Source: JASLBX01 sp036374175 (GTDB taxonomy: Bacteria; Actinomycetota; Actinomycetes; Jiangellales; Jiangellaceae). Taken from it: DNA of 64,000 nt. A model generated the notes under the pieces. That model was not told the origin of the DNA. It did no database searches and was given only the letters and a program-made list of their open reading frames with translations. Below, one piece after another: positions 16,750 to 25,556 of the stretch. Where the stretch lies: contig DASUUH010000100.1 in the NCBI GenBank assembly GCA_036374175.1, positions 27,117 to 91,116 of the forward strand. The letters are read 5' to 3'. The first letter of the stretch is position 1, and each line of letters begins with the position of its first letter. The position numbers and the translations under genes are program-made.

Positions 16750-17874
16750 TCAGACGTACCGCTCGAGGATGCTCGACTCGGCCAGCCTCGACAACCCCTC
16801 GCGCACGCTCCTGGCCCTGGTCTCGCCGACGCCTTCGACCGCCTGCAGGTCGTCGATGCTGGCGGCCAGCAGTTTCTGCAAACCCCCGAAGTGTTCGACC
16901 AGACGGTCGATGACGGCGCCCGGCAACCGTGGCACGCGGGCAAGCAACCGGTAACCCCGCGGGCTGACGGCGGCGTCGAGTTGCTCGGTGCCGCCGGCGA
17001 AACCGAGTGCCTGTGCCACTGCACCGAGGTCGAGCAGATCGGTGGCCGACAGCGCATCGAGCCCGGCGATGGCACCGGCGACTGAGCGGGTGCGGCGAGC
17101 CGGACCCGCCGGCAGGTAGTCGCGGGCGATCAGCTCACGGTCGAGGTCGACCCCGGCGACGAGCTCGTCGAGCTGGAGGCTGAGCAGCCGGCCGTCAGTG
17201 CCTAATTCGACGACGTAACTCTCGATCTCGTTTGAGATCCGGCGGACCATCTCGAGTCGCTGGGCCACCGCGGCGACGTCGCGCACTGTCACCAGGTCTT
17301 CGATCTCGAGCGCCGACAAGGTGCCTGACACCTCGTCCAGACGCAGCTTGTAACGCTCCAGCGTGGCGAGTGCCTGGTTGGCGCGGGAAAGGATCTGGCC
17401 GGCGTCTTCGAGGACGTACCGGACATGATCGACGTAGATCGCGACGATGCGCATGGACTGGCTCACCGAGATGACTGGGAAGCCGGTCTGCTTCGCAACT
17501 CGTTCTGCGGTGCGATGCCGGGTGCCGGACTCGGTGGTTGGAATGGACGGGTCAGGCACAAGTTGGGTGGCCGCACGAAGGATCTTGGTGCACTCGCGGT
17601 CGACGACGATGGCGCCGTCCATCTTCGCGAGCTCACGCAGCCCGGTTGCGGAGAAGTCGACGTCGAGCACGAAACCACCGGTGCAGATGGACTCGACCAT
17701 TCGGTCGTAGCCGAGCACCACCAGCGCACCAGTGCGGCCACGCAAGATCCGCTCCAGACCTTCGCGCAGTGCCGTACCTGGAGCGACCGCCGCCAACGCG
17801 GCGCGAAGCTTTGTTTCCGCTCTGTCGCGCTCAACCACCAGAACGTGACCCCCGCCGTGACAGTTCGTAGACAC
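16750..17874 (-). CDS. disA: Diadenylate cyclase / DNA integrity scanning protein DisA
   Basis: Makes cyclic di-AMP from two ATP and scans DNA for branched structures. The 374-residue protein has the DAC domain with MDGAIVVD (DGA motif, ~87) and GTRHRTAERVA (RHR motif, ~120), a helical linker, and C-terminal helix-hairpin-helix DNA-binding repeats (GVGETRARSVREGL). This is slightly longer than the usual ~357, from an N-terminal MSTNCHGGG leader, so GTG a few codons in could be the real start. It lies downstream of radA on the same strand, with a 139-base gap; the two proteins interact in Bacillus. Confidence 0.95.
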   Translation of the reverse strand: MSTNCHGGGHVLVVERDRAETKLRAALAAVAPGTALREGLERILRGRTGALVVLGYDRMVESICTGGFVLDVDFSATGLRELAKMDGAIVVDRECTKILRAATQLVPDPSIPTTESGTRHRTAERVAKQTGFPVISVSQSMRIVAIYVDHVRYVLEDAGQILSRANQALATLERYKLRLDEVSGTLSALEIEDLVTVRDVAAVAQRLEMVRRISNEIESYVVELGTDGRLLSLQLDELVAGVDLDRELIARDYLPAGPARRTRSVAGAIAGLDALSATDLLDLGAVAQALGFAGGTEQLDAAVSPRGYRLLARVPRLPGAVIDRLVEHFGGLQKLLAASIDDLQAVEGVGETRARSVREGLSRLAESSILERYV

Positions 17875-18013
17875 TCATCGACAGTCTACGGGCCCAAGCC
17901 CTCCTTCTCACGGAGGGTGTCATCGCCAGCACGAGGTACACCTCTCCATGATCAAACAATACGCACATCTAAGAGCCGCATCTACCCACCGGCCGTGCCG
18001 GGAAATCAGGCTG

Positions 18014-19378
18014 TTACCGCACTGGAACCAACGGACGCTCGGCTGCGGCCAACGCCGACGCGACGTTGTGTACCTCAATGCAGCGAATGCCGCTCGGGAC
18101 TGGGCCAGGGTCGGGTGGTACGAGCGCACGGGAAAAGCCCATCCGCTCGGCTTCGGCAAGCCGGCGCTGGATACCGGTGACACGCCGGATCTCACCGGCC
18201 AGCCCGACTTCTCCGATCGCTACCGTGCCGGCGGGAATGGGCAGATCACGGGCAGCACTCGCCACTGCCAACAGCACGGCTAGGTCGCTGGCCGGTTCGG
18301 CGAGCCGGGCTCCGCCGACCGTGGCGGCGTAGACATCGGCCTTACCGAGTCGCACACCACCGCGGCGCTCGAGCACGGCGAGGACCATGGCGACGCGGGA
18401 CGAGTCGAGCCCGCTCGTCGCCCGGCGCGGCGTGGCCAGCGAGGAAACGCCGACCAGTGACTGCACTTCGGCGAGCAGCGGCCGCCTGCCTTCTAGAGTG
18501 ACCGTGACACAAGTGCCCGGCACCGTGTCGGCGTGTCGTGACAGGAACAATCCCGTGGGATCGGCCAGCGAGACGATGCCCTGATCAGACAGGTCGAAGC
18601 AACCCACCTCGTCCGCCGGGCCGTATCGGTTCTTGACTGCCCGAACCATGCGCAGCCGCGAATGCCGGTCGCCCTCGAACTGGAGCACGACGTCGACGAG
18701 GTGCTCCAGGACCCTCGGCCCCGCGATCGAGCCGTCCTTGGTGACATGGCCGACCAGGATGGTGGCCATGCCGCGATCCTTGGCCACCCGAATCATGGCG
18801 CTGGCGACCTCGCGGACCTGCGTAACGCCGCCGGCCGCCCCGTCGATTGCCGAGTTCGTGACCGTCTGCGCTGAGTCGAGCACCAGTAGGGTCGGCTTGA
18901 CCTGGTCGATCTGGCCGAGGACGGCAGCAAGGTCGGTCTCGGCCGCGAGGAACAGCTCGCCGGCCACCGCCCCGGTGCGCTCGGCCCGCAACCGTACCTG
19001 CGCCGCGGACTCCTCGCCGGTGACGTATAGAGCCCGCCCTGCTTCGGCGGCCCAGCGAGCAGCGACCTCAAGCAGCAGGGTGGACTTGCCGACCCCCGGC
19101 TCGCCGGCGAGCAGGATCACCGCACCCTGGACCAGTCCGCCGCCGAGGGCACGATCGAACTCCTCCACGCCGGTTGGCCGCGACCGCGCGGCCGCCAGCT
19201 CGACGCTGCCGATGGGACGGGCGGCTTCGGACACAGGGCCAGGCGCCGCAGTGCGGCGTGGTTGCGGGCCGGTTTCTTCAACGGTGCCCCACGCCTGGCA
19301 CTCGCCACACCGGCCAACCCACTTGCCGGTGGACCAGCCACACTCGCCGCACCGGTAGACGGTCGCTGCCTTCGCCAT
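18014..19378 (-). CDS. radA: DNA repair protein RadA (Sms)
   Basis: RecA-like branch-migration helicase for recombination intermediates. The 454 residues comprise a C4 zinc finger (CGECGWSTGKWVGRCGEC, residues ~8-26), a RecA core with Walker A GEPGVGKST (~93), the RadA-specific KNRYG motif (~247) and a C-terminal Lon-protease-like domain. ATG 19378 is preferred over the TTG at 19408 because it matches the usual MAKA start and has TACGGT seven bases before it, the leaderless arrangement seen elsewhere in this window. It heads the radA-disA-mutY set. Confidence 0.95.
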   Translation of the reverse strand: MAKAATVYRCGECGWSTGKWVGRCGECQAWGTVEETGPQPRRTAAPGPVSEAARPIGSVELAAARSRPTGVEEFDRALGGGLVQGAVILLAGEPGVGKSTLLLEVAARWAAEAGRALYVTGEESAAQVRLRAERTGAVAGELFLAAETDLAAVLGQIDQVKPTLLVLDSAQTVTNSAIDGAAGGVTQVREVASAMIRVAKDRGMATILVGHVTKDGSIAGPRVLEHLVDVVLQFEGDRHSRLRMVRAVKNRYGPADEVGCFDLSDQGIVSLADPTGLFLSRHADTVPGTCVTVTLEGRRPLLAEVQSLVGVSSLATPRRATSGLDSSRVAMVLAVLERRGGVRLGKADVYAATVGGARLAEPASDLAVLLAVASAARDLPIPAGTVAIGEVGLAGEIRRVTGIQRRLAEAERMGFSRALVPPDPGPVPSGIRCIEVHNVASALAAAERPLVPVR

Positions 19379-19385
19379 GGCGGCA

Positions 19386-19391
19386 ACCGTA
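19386..19391 (-). promoter_or_regulatory. -10 element for leaderless radA
   Basis: On the minus strand TACGGT is followed by seven bases and the radA ATG (19378); no ribosome site is visible. Confidence 0.45.
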
Positions 19392-19425
19392 CGGTCCGCC
19401 TCTGACAACCAGCACTATTGCGTGA

Positions 19426-20181
19426 TCAGCGCAGGGGGGTGCGGTGCGTGGCCGCCGTCGCCGGGTGTAGTGGAAGTTGAGCCCCGAGGTGCGCCTCGCA
19501 ATGCCCGACCAGCTCGTCGTAAGCCTTGTCGCCGATCAGCTCACGCAGCTCCGGTGCATAGGAGAGGTAGACCGGCTGCGCGCCGACATGAGCGTCCGGC
19601 GAACCCGTGCAATACCAGTCCATGTCGTGCCCGCCGCTACCCCACGCTCGGCGGTCGTATTCGGTGATGGTGATCTCCAGATACGACGATCCGTCGGCCC
19701 GCTCGACCGTCCGGTACGCGCGCCGGATCGGCAGTTGCCAGCACACGTCCGGCTTGGTCTCCAGCGGGTGCCGTCCCGTCCGCAGCGCCATTCGGTGCAG
19801 TGCGCATCCGGCGCCGCCGGCGAACCCGGGACGGTTGAGGAACACACACGCGCCGTCGACCACGCGGGTCTTGTGCTCACCTTCGTCGTCCGACTCGACG
19901 ACGCCGCCGCGCAGACCTTTCTCCTGCAGTTGCCAGTCGTCCGGGCTCAACTGCGCGGCGAACCGCCGAACTCGCTTCTCGTCGTCCTCATCCGAGAAGT
20001 GCGCGCCGTGCGTGCAGCAGCCGTCGTCTGGGCGGCTGGCGTAGATACCCGGGCAACCACGCCCGAATATGCAGGCCCAACGCGACGTGAGCCAGGTCAG
20101 GTCGCAGCGCAGGATCTGGTCGGAGTTGGCCGGATCGGTGAACTCCACCCAGTGCCGGGCGATATCCAGCGACGTCTCCAC
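19426..20181 (-). CDS. Conserved actinobacterial cysteine-rich protein, possibly metal-binding
   Basis: A 251-residue soluble protein without a named function. It has Cys at about 26, 37, 43, 55 and 56, then later GCALH, VCWQLP, WYCTG and GHCEAH. The early cluster resembles the spacing of zinc/iron-chelating YkgJ-type proteins, but I cannot assign that family with confidence. No signal peptide or membrane segment is visible. It is divergent from the Ppx/GppA gene. Proteins of this type with the C-P-G-I-Y-A-S-R-P-D-D-G-C-C-T-H-G motif recur in actinobacteria (recollection, not searched). Confidence 0.6.
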   Translation of the reverse strand: METSLDIARHWVEFTDPANSDQILRCDLTWLTSRWACIFGRGCPGIYASRPDDGCCTHGAHFSDEDDEKRVRRFAAQLSPDDWQLQEKGLRGGVVESDDEGEHKTRVVDGACVFLNRPGFAGGAGCALHRMALRTGRHPLETKPDVCWQLPIRRAYRTVERADGSSYLEITITEYDRRAWGSGGHDMDWYCTGSPDAHVGAQPVYLSYAPELRELIGDKAYDELVGHCEAHLGAQLPLHPATAATHRTPLR

Positions 20182-20221
20182 CTCTCGATCGTAGGCGGGA
20201 CGTGGACCCGTCTGGTCGGAG

Positions 20222-20227
20222 TACGGT
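20222..20227 (+). promoter_or_regulatory. -10 element for leaderless ppx/gppA gene
   Basis: TACGGT seven bases before the ATG at 20235, consistent with a leaderless transcript. Confidence 0.4.
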
Positions 20228-20234
20228 CAGGAAC

Positions 20235-21218
20235 ATGCGGATGGCCGTACTTGACGTCGGGTCGAACACTGTGCACCTGCTGCTGGTCGACGCGCACCCC
20301 GGTGCGCGCCCCCTGCCGGCCTACAGCCACAAGGTCGAGCTGCGGCTTTCCGAGTTGATGGACAAGGACGGCCGGGTCACCAGCAAAGGCGCCGACCGGC
20401 TTATCGAGTTCTGCGCGGACGCTCAGCAGATCGCAGAGGACAAAGGCGCCGAGTCGATGCTGGCCTTCGCTACGTCGGCACTGCGTGAAGCCGGCAACGG
20501 CGACAAGGTGATCACCAAGGTACGCGAGGAGACCGGGCTGGAGCTGCACGTGCTCTCCGGTGACGACGAAGCCCGGCTGACGTTCCTGGCCGCACGGCGC
20601 TGGTACGGCTGGTCCAGCGGCCGGCTGCTTTGCCTGGACATCGGCGGCGGCTCATTGGAGATCGCAACCGGAATCGACGAGGACCCCGACGTTGCCATCT
20701 CGCTGCCGCTTGGAGCAGGACGGCTGACCCGCGACTGGTTCACCGACGATCCACCGCCGAAGGACGAGGTCCGCAAGCTTCGCAAGCACGCGCGAGCCCA
20801 GGTCGCGTCCGCCGTGGGCAAGGTCAGCCGATTCGGTGCGCCGGACCAGTCCGTGGCCACGAGCAAGACGTTTCGTTCACTGGCCCGCATTACCGGAGCG
20901 GCGCCATCGGCTGAGGGGCCGTACGTGCGCCGGGTGCTTCGCCGTGAGGACATGGCTGAGCAGGTCGGAGTGCTGGCCGGCATGCCGTCGGCCGAGCGGG
21001 CTCGGCTGCCCGGTGTTTCGGAGAGCCGGGCCACGCAACTGTTCGCCGGGGCGATCGTCGCGGACGCGGCGATGGACCTGTTCGAGATAGATGAACTCCA
21101 CGTGTGCCCCTGGGCGCTTCGCGAAGGAGTGATCTTGCGCCGGTTGGATCAGATGTCCGGCCTCGGGCTCGGTTTCGGCGGGCCGCTCCCCGCCGATTCC
21201 GGCACGCCCCTGAACTGA
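20235..21218 (+). CDS. Exopolyphosphatase / guanosine pentaphosphatase (Ppx/GppA family)
   Basis: Hydrolyses polyphosphate or pppGpp. The 327-residue two-domain ASKHA protein has AVLDVGSNTVHLLL (phosphate 1), the catalytic Glu region FATSALREAGNG and CLDIGGGSLEIA (phosphate 2). Length and the downstream TIM-barrel gene match the Rv0496-Rv0498 context of Mycobacterium. The true start is ATG 20235; the open frame from 20202 adds non-conserved residues. Which substrate is preferred cannot be read from the sequence. Confidence 0.88.
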   Translation: MRMAVLDVGSNTVHLLLVDAHPGARPLPAYSHKVELRLSELMDKDGRVTSKGADRLIEFCADAQQIAEDKGAESMLAFATSALREAGNGDKVITKVREETGLELHVLSGDDEARLTFLAARRWYGWSSGRLLCLDIGGGSLEIATGIDEDPDVAISLPLGAGRLTRDWFTDDPPPKDEVRKLRKHARAQVASAVGKVSRFGAPDQSVATSKTFRSLARITGAAPSAEGPYVRRVLRREDMAEQVGVLAGMPSAERARLPGVSESRATQLFAGAIVADAAMDLFEIDELHVCPWALREGVILRRLDQMSGLGLGFGGPLPADSGTPLN

Positions 21219-21262
21219 AGCCGTGAACCTTGCCAGGCGCACCCGTTCGCAGCGACACCGCC

Positions 21263-21268
21263 TACCCT
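21263..21268 (+). promoter_or_regulatory. -10 element for leaderless TIM-barrel gene
   Basis: TACCCT seven bases before the GTG at 21276, with no ribosome site between. Confidence 0.4.
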
Positions 21269-21275
21269 GGAACGC

Positions 21276-22154
21276 GTGACCGACTCGTCCGCCGTGCTCC
21301 GCGTTCCCGATGCGCCGGTCGGCCTGTCGACTGCGTCGGTGTATCCGCAAGGGGCGGCCACGGCCTTCGAGATGGCCGCCTCACTCGGTTACGACGGTGT
21401 CGAACTGATGGTCTGGACCGATCCGCTGAGCCAGGACATCGGCAAGGTCGCCAAGCTGGCCGAGCGGCACGGTCTGCCCATCCTGTCGGTGCACGCGCCG
21501 TGCCTGCTAATCACTCAGCGGGTCTGGTCGCCTGACCCGTGGATCCGCCTCACCCGCTCGGTCGAGGCGGCCAAGCAGCTCGGTGCACCGACGGTTGTCG
21601 TCCACCCGCCGTTCCGATGGCAGCGCGAGTACGCGCGCCGGTTCGTGCAGGGCGTCGCCGAGCTGGAAGCAGAGACCGGCGTCGTGGTCGCCGTCGAGAA
21701 CATGTACCCGTGGCGGGCCGCCGGCCGCGAGATCGCGGCGTACGCGCCGGACTGGGACCCGACAGACGAGCCGTACGACCACATCACCCTCGACCTTTCG
21801 CACACGGCGGTCTCCGGGTCGGACGCCCTTGCAATGGCCGACGCCGTCGGTGATCGGCTCGCCCATCTGCACATGGCGGACGGAACGCCGTCGCCGCGGG
21901 ACGAGCATCTGATTCCTGGCCGCGGTACTCAGCCCTGCGCCCAGCTGCTGGACCGACTGGCCCGCCGGGGATGGTCCGGCTCGATCATCCTCGAAGTCGC
22001 TACCAGGCGGGCCAAGACTTACGACGAACGGGAATCCGATCTTGCTGAGGCGCTCGCCTTCACCCGGCTGCACCTCGCGGCCGCGGTCGGCACCGCGTTC
22101 GCCGTAGGCGTCGACGGCACCGCGGAGCAGATCATCAGAGGCCATGTCCCATGA
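21276..22154 (+). CDS. Sugar phosphate isomerase/epimerase-like TIM-barrel protein
   Basis: Xylose-isomerase-like (AP endonuclease 2) barrel of 292 residues. Metal-ligand positions are visible on successive strands: YDGVELMV (Glu), VVVHPPF (His), VVAVENMYPW (Glu), ITLDLSH (Asp/His), LHMADGT (His/Asp) and IILEVAT (Glu). The reaction is unknown. It sits between Ppx/GppA and the proline genes, a position conserved with Rv0498 of Mycobacterium. The GTG start has a TACCCT box just upstream. Confidence 0.85.
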   Translation: MTDSSAVLRVPDAPVGLSTASVYPQGAATAFEMAASLGYDGVELMVWTDPLSQDIGKVAKLAERHGLPILSVHAPCLLITQRVWSPDPWIRLTRSVEAAKQLGAPTVVVHPPFRWQREYARRFVQGVAELEAETGVVVAVENMYPWRAAGREIAAYAPDWDPTDEPYDHITLDLSHTAVSGSDALAMADAVGDRLAHLHMADGTPSPRDEHLIPGRGTQPCAQLLDRLARRGWSGSIILEVATRRAKTYDERESDLAEALAFTRLHLAAAVGTAFAVGVDGTAEQIIRGHVP

Positions 22155-22247
22155 TCAGGTTCGGTTGGCGCGCATACTTTGCTCAAGCGACATGAACCTG
22201 CGTGGGTGCCGTAGCCTGACGCTCAGATGAAACGAGGAGGCCTGGTC

Positions 22248-23177
22248 GTGCTGGGAAGAGTGCTGCTGGGAGCGTCGCGCAGTCAACGGTTGCGGAAAGT
22301 CGTGGAGCGGGCGCCGGTGTCGCGAAACGTCGTGACACGGTTCATCGCCGGGGACAAGACCGAGGATGCGGTCCGCGTCACCCGTGAACTCATCAACGAG
22401 AACCTGACGGTCACCATCGACCACCTCGGCGAGGACACTCTCCACCGGGCGCAGGCCGATGCCGTTACGACCGAATACCTCGGGCTAGTTGCGGCGTTGA
22501 AGGCCGGCGGCCTCACCGACAAGGCGGAGGTATCGGTGAAGCTGTCGGCCGTCGGGCAGGCCCTGCCCGGTGACGGCGAAAAGATCGCGCTGGAGAACGC
22601 GCAGCAGATCTGCCAGGCCGCAGCGGACGCAGGTACCACCGTCACGCTCGACATGGAGGACCACACGACGACAGACTCCACGTTGTCGATCCTGAGCGAC
22701 TTGCGCAACGACTTTCCCACCACCGGGGCTGTGTTGCAGGCGTACCTGTACCGGACGGAGGAAGACTGCCGGGCTCTCGCCACATCGGGGTCCCGAGTGC
22801 GGCTGTGCAAGGGTGCATACAACGAGCCGGCGAGCGTGGCCTATCAGGACACCAGGGACGTCGACCGCTCGTACGTACGCTGCATGAAGATCCTGTTCGC
22901 CGGTGAGGGATTCCCAATGATCGCTACTCACGATCCGCGGCTGATCGAAATCGCGGGCTCGCTGGCGGCCCGCTTCCGCCGCGAGCCGGGCAGTTACGAG
23001 TACCAGATGCTGTACGGCGTCCGCCCGACTGAGCAGCAGCGGTTGGCCCAGGCCGGTGAGACCGTGCGGGTATACGTCCCGTACGGCGGCGACTGGTACG
23101 GCTACATGATGCGGCGGATGGCCGAACGTCCGGCCAACCTGCAATTCTTCCTGCGTGCGATTGCGACGAAGAAATGA
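22248..23177 (+). CDS. Proline dehydrogenase
   Basis: FAD enzyme that oxidises proline to pyrroline-5-carboxylate and hands electrons to the quinone pool. It is the monofunctional 309-residue type, with barrel motifs including VTLDMEDHTTTD, AYLYRTEED, VRLCKGAYNEP and the C-terminal VRVYVPYGGDWYGYMMRRMAERP. GTG 22248 is chosen over ATG 22227 because AGGAGG lies seven bases before it and the resulting LGRVLLGASRSQRL matches the family N-terminus. A TAGCCT hexamer at 22212 could start a short leader. The stop overlaps the proC ATG (ATGA). Confidence 0.92.
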   Translation: MLGRVLLGASRSQRLRKVVERAPVSRNVVTRFIAGDKTEDAVRVTRELINENLTVTIDHLGEDTLHRAQADAVTTEYLGLVAALKAGGLTDKAEVSVKLSAVGQALPGDGEKIALENAQQICQAAADAGTTVTLDMEDHTTTDSTLSILSDLRNDFPTTGAVLQAYLYRTEEDCRALATSGSRVRLCKGAYNEPASVAYQDTRDVDRSYVRCMKILFAGEGFPMIATHDPRLIEIAGSLAARFRREPGSYEYQMLYGVRPTEQQRLAQAGETVRVYVPYGGDWYGYMMRRMAERPANLQFFLRAIATKK

Positions 23178-23977
23178 CCGTCGCGATTCTTGGCGCAGGT
23201 GTCATGGGGGAGGCGCTGCTTTCGGGCTTGATCCGAGCCGGCCGGCGGGCCGAGGACATTCTGGTGACCGAACGCCGTGCCGATCGAGGCAAGGAACTTG
23301 TCGAACGGTACGGCGTCACGTACCTGAGTAATGCCGAGGCCGCCGACCAAGCCGACACGCTGGCGATCGTGGTCAAACCTCAGGACATGGCCGGACTACT
23401 GGACGAGATTTCCGATCACGCGCGCGTCGGCCAGTTGGTCGTTTCCCTCGCCGCCGGCATCACCACGGCATTCATCGAATCGCGGCTGCCCGATGGCGTC
23501 GCCGTGGTACGGGTCATGCCCAATACGCCGGCGCTGGTGGACGAAGGCATGGCGGCGATCTCGCCCGGCGCCCATTGCGACGAAGGTCACCTGCACCAGG
23601 CCGAGGACCTGCTGCGGGCCACCAGCCGGGTGGTCCGAGTGCCGGAGAAGCAAATGGACGCCGTGACGGCCATCTCCGGTACCGGCCCGGCCTACGTGTT
23701 CTACGTGGTGGAGGCCATGATCGAAGCGGGTGTCCACCTGGGTCTGCCGCGCGGTACTGCGACCGAGATGGTCGTACAGACTCTCGTCGGGTCGGCGAAG
23801 CTGCTACGGGAGACCGGCGAGCACCCGACGGTGCTACGCGAGCGGGTGACATCGCCGGGCGGCACGACGGCCGCGGCGGTACGGCGGCTCGAGGAGGGCC
23901 GAGTCCGGGCTGACTTCCTGGCGGCGATCGAGGCGGCTCGAGACCGCTCGCGGGCACTGGCGTCAGGCGCTGACTAA
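23174..23977 (+). CDS. proC: Pyrroline-5-carboxylate reductase
   Basis: NAD(P)H-dependent last step of proline synthesis. The 267 residues show the Rossmann motif ILGAGVMGEAL at the N-terminus, a KPQDM segment and VMPNTPALV, and the family signature (AISGTGPAYVFYVVEAM ... VTSPGGTTAAAV) in the dimerisation domain. It overlaps proline dehydrogenase by four bases, so the enzyme that makes P5C and the one that consumes it are co-translated. The locus before the HTH and bS22 genes is shared with mycobacteria. Confidence 0.95.
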   Translation: MTVAILGAGVMGEALLSGLIRAGRRAEDILVTERRADRGKELVERYGVTYLSNAEAADQADTLAIVVKPQDMAGLLDEISDHARVGQLVVSLAAGITTAFIESRLPDGVAVVRVMPNTPALVDEGMAAISPGAHCDEGHLHQAEDLLRATSRVVRVPEKQMDAVTAISGTGPAYVFYVVEAMIEAGVHLGLPRGTATEMVVQTLVGSAKLLRETGEHPTVLRERVTSPGGTTAAAVRRLEEGRVRADFLAAIEAARDRSRALASGAD

Positions 23978-24007
23978 GGTCTCGTCCGGACCCGTCACAA
24001 GGCCGGT

Positions 24008-24787
24008 CTACCGCGGCGGGCCGGCGTCGATGCGGCGGCGGACTTCGTCCCACGGCTCGTCAGGGCTGCGCGGACCGTCGAGTGCCCAGGTCGCACCGGC
24101 GTCAGCGAACTCGGCGGCCGAGACTGTGTCAGACAGAACGCTCACCACGTCGAAGCCGTCGGCCGGCTCAAGCTCGGCCACCAGCCGGGCCATCTCGTCC
24201 GGGCCCGGTGAGCCGGCCGCGCCCGCCCTCAGCGGAAAGATGCCGTCCCATCGCAGAGCCCGCTCGATCGGGCGGCGGTTCGGCAGCGTCGCGGCCACCC
24301 AGATCGGTGGACGAGGCTGTTGCACGCACGCGGGGCTCAACTGGGCGTGCACCTGGTAGTACACGCCGTCGTGGTCGACGCGTTCACCTCGCAAGAAGGA
24401 GTGCAACAGCGGCAACGCCTCGTCGAGCATGGCGGCATGAACCCGGGCGTCGGCCGGCTCGCCGAACGCTGCGTACTCCGCCTCGGCCGGGATGCCGAGC
24501 CCGACCCCGAGGACCACCCGCCCGGCGCTGAGATGGTCGAGTGTGCACACTTCCTTGGCCAGCTTCCACGGCCGCCGGCGAGCAACCGGAGTGATGAGAG
24601 TGCCGAGCCGGATGCTACGCGTGCGCAGCGCGACGGCCCCGAGCACGACCCACGGGTCGAGTGCCGGGAGCGCGTGGATGTGATCCCACAGAAAGAGCCC
24701 GTCCCAACCCGCGCGGTCCGCCGCGGCGGCAAACTCGACCAGCGTGGCCGGATCGCCCGCGTTGGGCATGTTCACGCCGAACCGCAT
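24008..24787 (-). CDS. LLM-class (F420-dependent) flavin oxidoreductase
   Basis: Bacterial luciferase-like barrel of 259 residues, starting MRFGVNMPNAGDPATLVEFA. It contains GWDGLFLWDHIH, IRLGTLITPVARRRPWKLA and VVLGVGLG, the usual cofactor-pocket segments of F420- or FMN-dependent members; the substrate is unknown. It is on the minus strand with no co-directional partner, and converges with proC 30 bases away. Confidence 0.82.
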   Translation of the reverse strand: MRFGVNMPNAGDPATLVEFAAAADRAGWDGLFLWDHIHALPALDPWVVLGAVALRTRSIRLGTLITPVARRRPWKLAKEVCTLDHLSAGRVVLGVGLGIPAEAEYAAFGEPADARVHAAMLDEALPLLHSFLRGERVDHDGVYYQVHAQLSPACVQQPRPPIWVAATLPNRRPIERALRWDGIFPLRAGAAGSPGPDEMARLVAELEPADGFDVVSVLSDTVSAAEFADAGATWALDGPRSPDEPWDEVRRRIDAGPPR

Positions 24788-24987
24788 ACGCCATTCCTAC
24801 CGCACGCTGCTGACATTAGCCGTGACCTTCTGGCCCGCATTGGATTGGAGATGGCCAAGCCGCAGACGAGGACTTTGGCCTCTGGGAGGACAGGACCGAA
24901 GGCTTCCACGCTCCTGTTGACTGGTCGACTACGACCAAATGTCGCCCGGAGTCAGCACCTGCACTCCGGAGATCAATGGGGGTAGAG

Positions 24988-25518
24988 ATGCGCAAGACAA
25001 TTGCCATGTTGACAGTGTGTTTCGCTGTGGTGTTGGGCGTCGGCACACCAGCCGTCGCGGATTCGGATGCCCGGCCCTTCAAAGGTTCTGTAAGCGGTGA
25101 GTTGGCGTTTGTTCCCGTCGACGCGGAGCTGTGTCCACAGTCCGAGTTGCTGTTCGGATCGCTCAAATCGGCGGCGACAGCGACCGGCACTTTTACGCAC
25201 CTCGGCAAGACCCGGATGACCGCTGAACACTGCACTCCCGCCGGGGATCTCATCACCGGGGGAGAGATGACGCTCGTCGCCGCCAACGGTGACGTCATTT
25301 ATGTGGAGTACGCGGGCATGATCCCGTTCCCCGGCCCAGAAGTGCAGATCGGGGATGTGTTCTCGGGCGATCTCGAGTTCACGATTGTCGGCGGTACCGG
25401 CCGCTTCGACGATGCGGCAGGTGAAGGGACGATGACGGCGTACGTCACCTTTGGCGGTTTCGAGTCGCCGGTCTGGCCTGGCGCCAGGTGGACGTACGAA
25501 GGGACCATCTCCTACTGA
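24988..25518 (+). CDS. Secreted beta-rich protein of unknown function
   Basis: 176 residues. Residues 1-27 form a clear signal peptide (MRK, hydrophobic LTVCFAVVLGVG, then TPAVA before DSDA). The mature part is almost all beta strand, with GTFTHLGKTRMTAEHCTP, VYFE-like strands, and a closing FTIVGGTGRFDDAAGEGT block that recalls small beta-barrel (allene-oxide-cyclase-like) extracellular proteins; this resemblance is only a pattern. Two Cys could form a disulphide. ATG 24988 follows GGGGGTAGAG. A TTGACT at 24917 beside a TGGTCG-acta-CGACCA palindrome (24922-24937) may belong to its promoter. Confidence 0.7.
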   Translation: MRKTIAMLTVCFAVVLGVGTPAVADSDARPFKGSVSGELAFVPVDAELCPQSELLFGSLKSAATATGTFTHLGKTRMTAEHCTPAGDLITGGEMTLVAANGDVIYVEYAGMIPFPGPEVQIGDVFSGDLEFTIVGGTGRFDDAAGEGTMTAYVTFGGFESPVWPGARWTYEGTISY

Positions 25519-25542
25519 ACGCGAAACCGCACTTTGGTGAGC

Positions 25543-25548
25543 TAGTGT
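25543..25548 (+). promoter_or_regulatory. -10 element for leaderless acuC
   Basis: TAGTGT eight bases before the ATG at 25557; no ribosome site. Confidence 0.4.
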
Positions 25549-25556
25549 CGAGCAAT

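Noticed and set aside
17898..17916. CCCTCC-GGAGGG hairpin between disA and radA as a terminator
   Set aside because: Only 6 bp and no T-run; too weak to call, and the genes are probably transcribed in series.
22156..22200. CAGGTTC...GAACCTG inverted repeat upstream of proline dehydrogenase
   Set aside because: Seven-base arms 31 bases apart with no recurrence elsewhere in the window.
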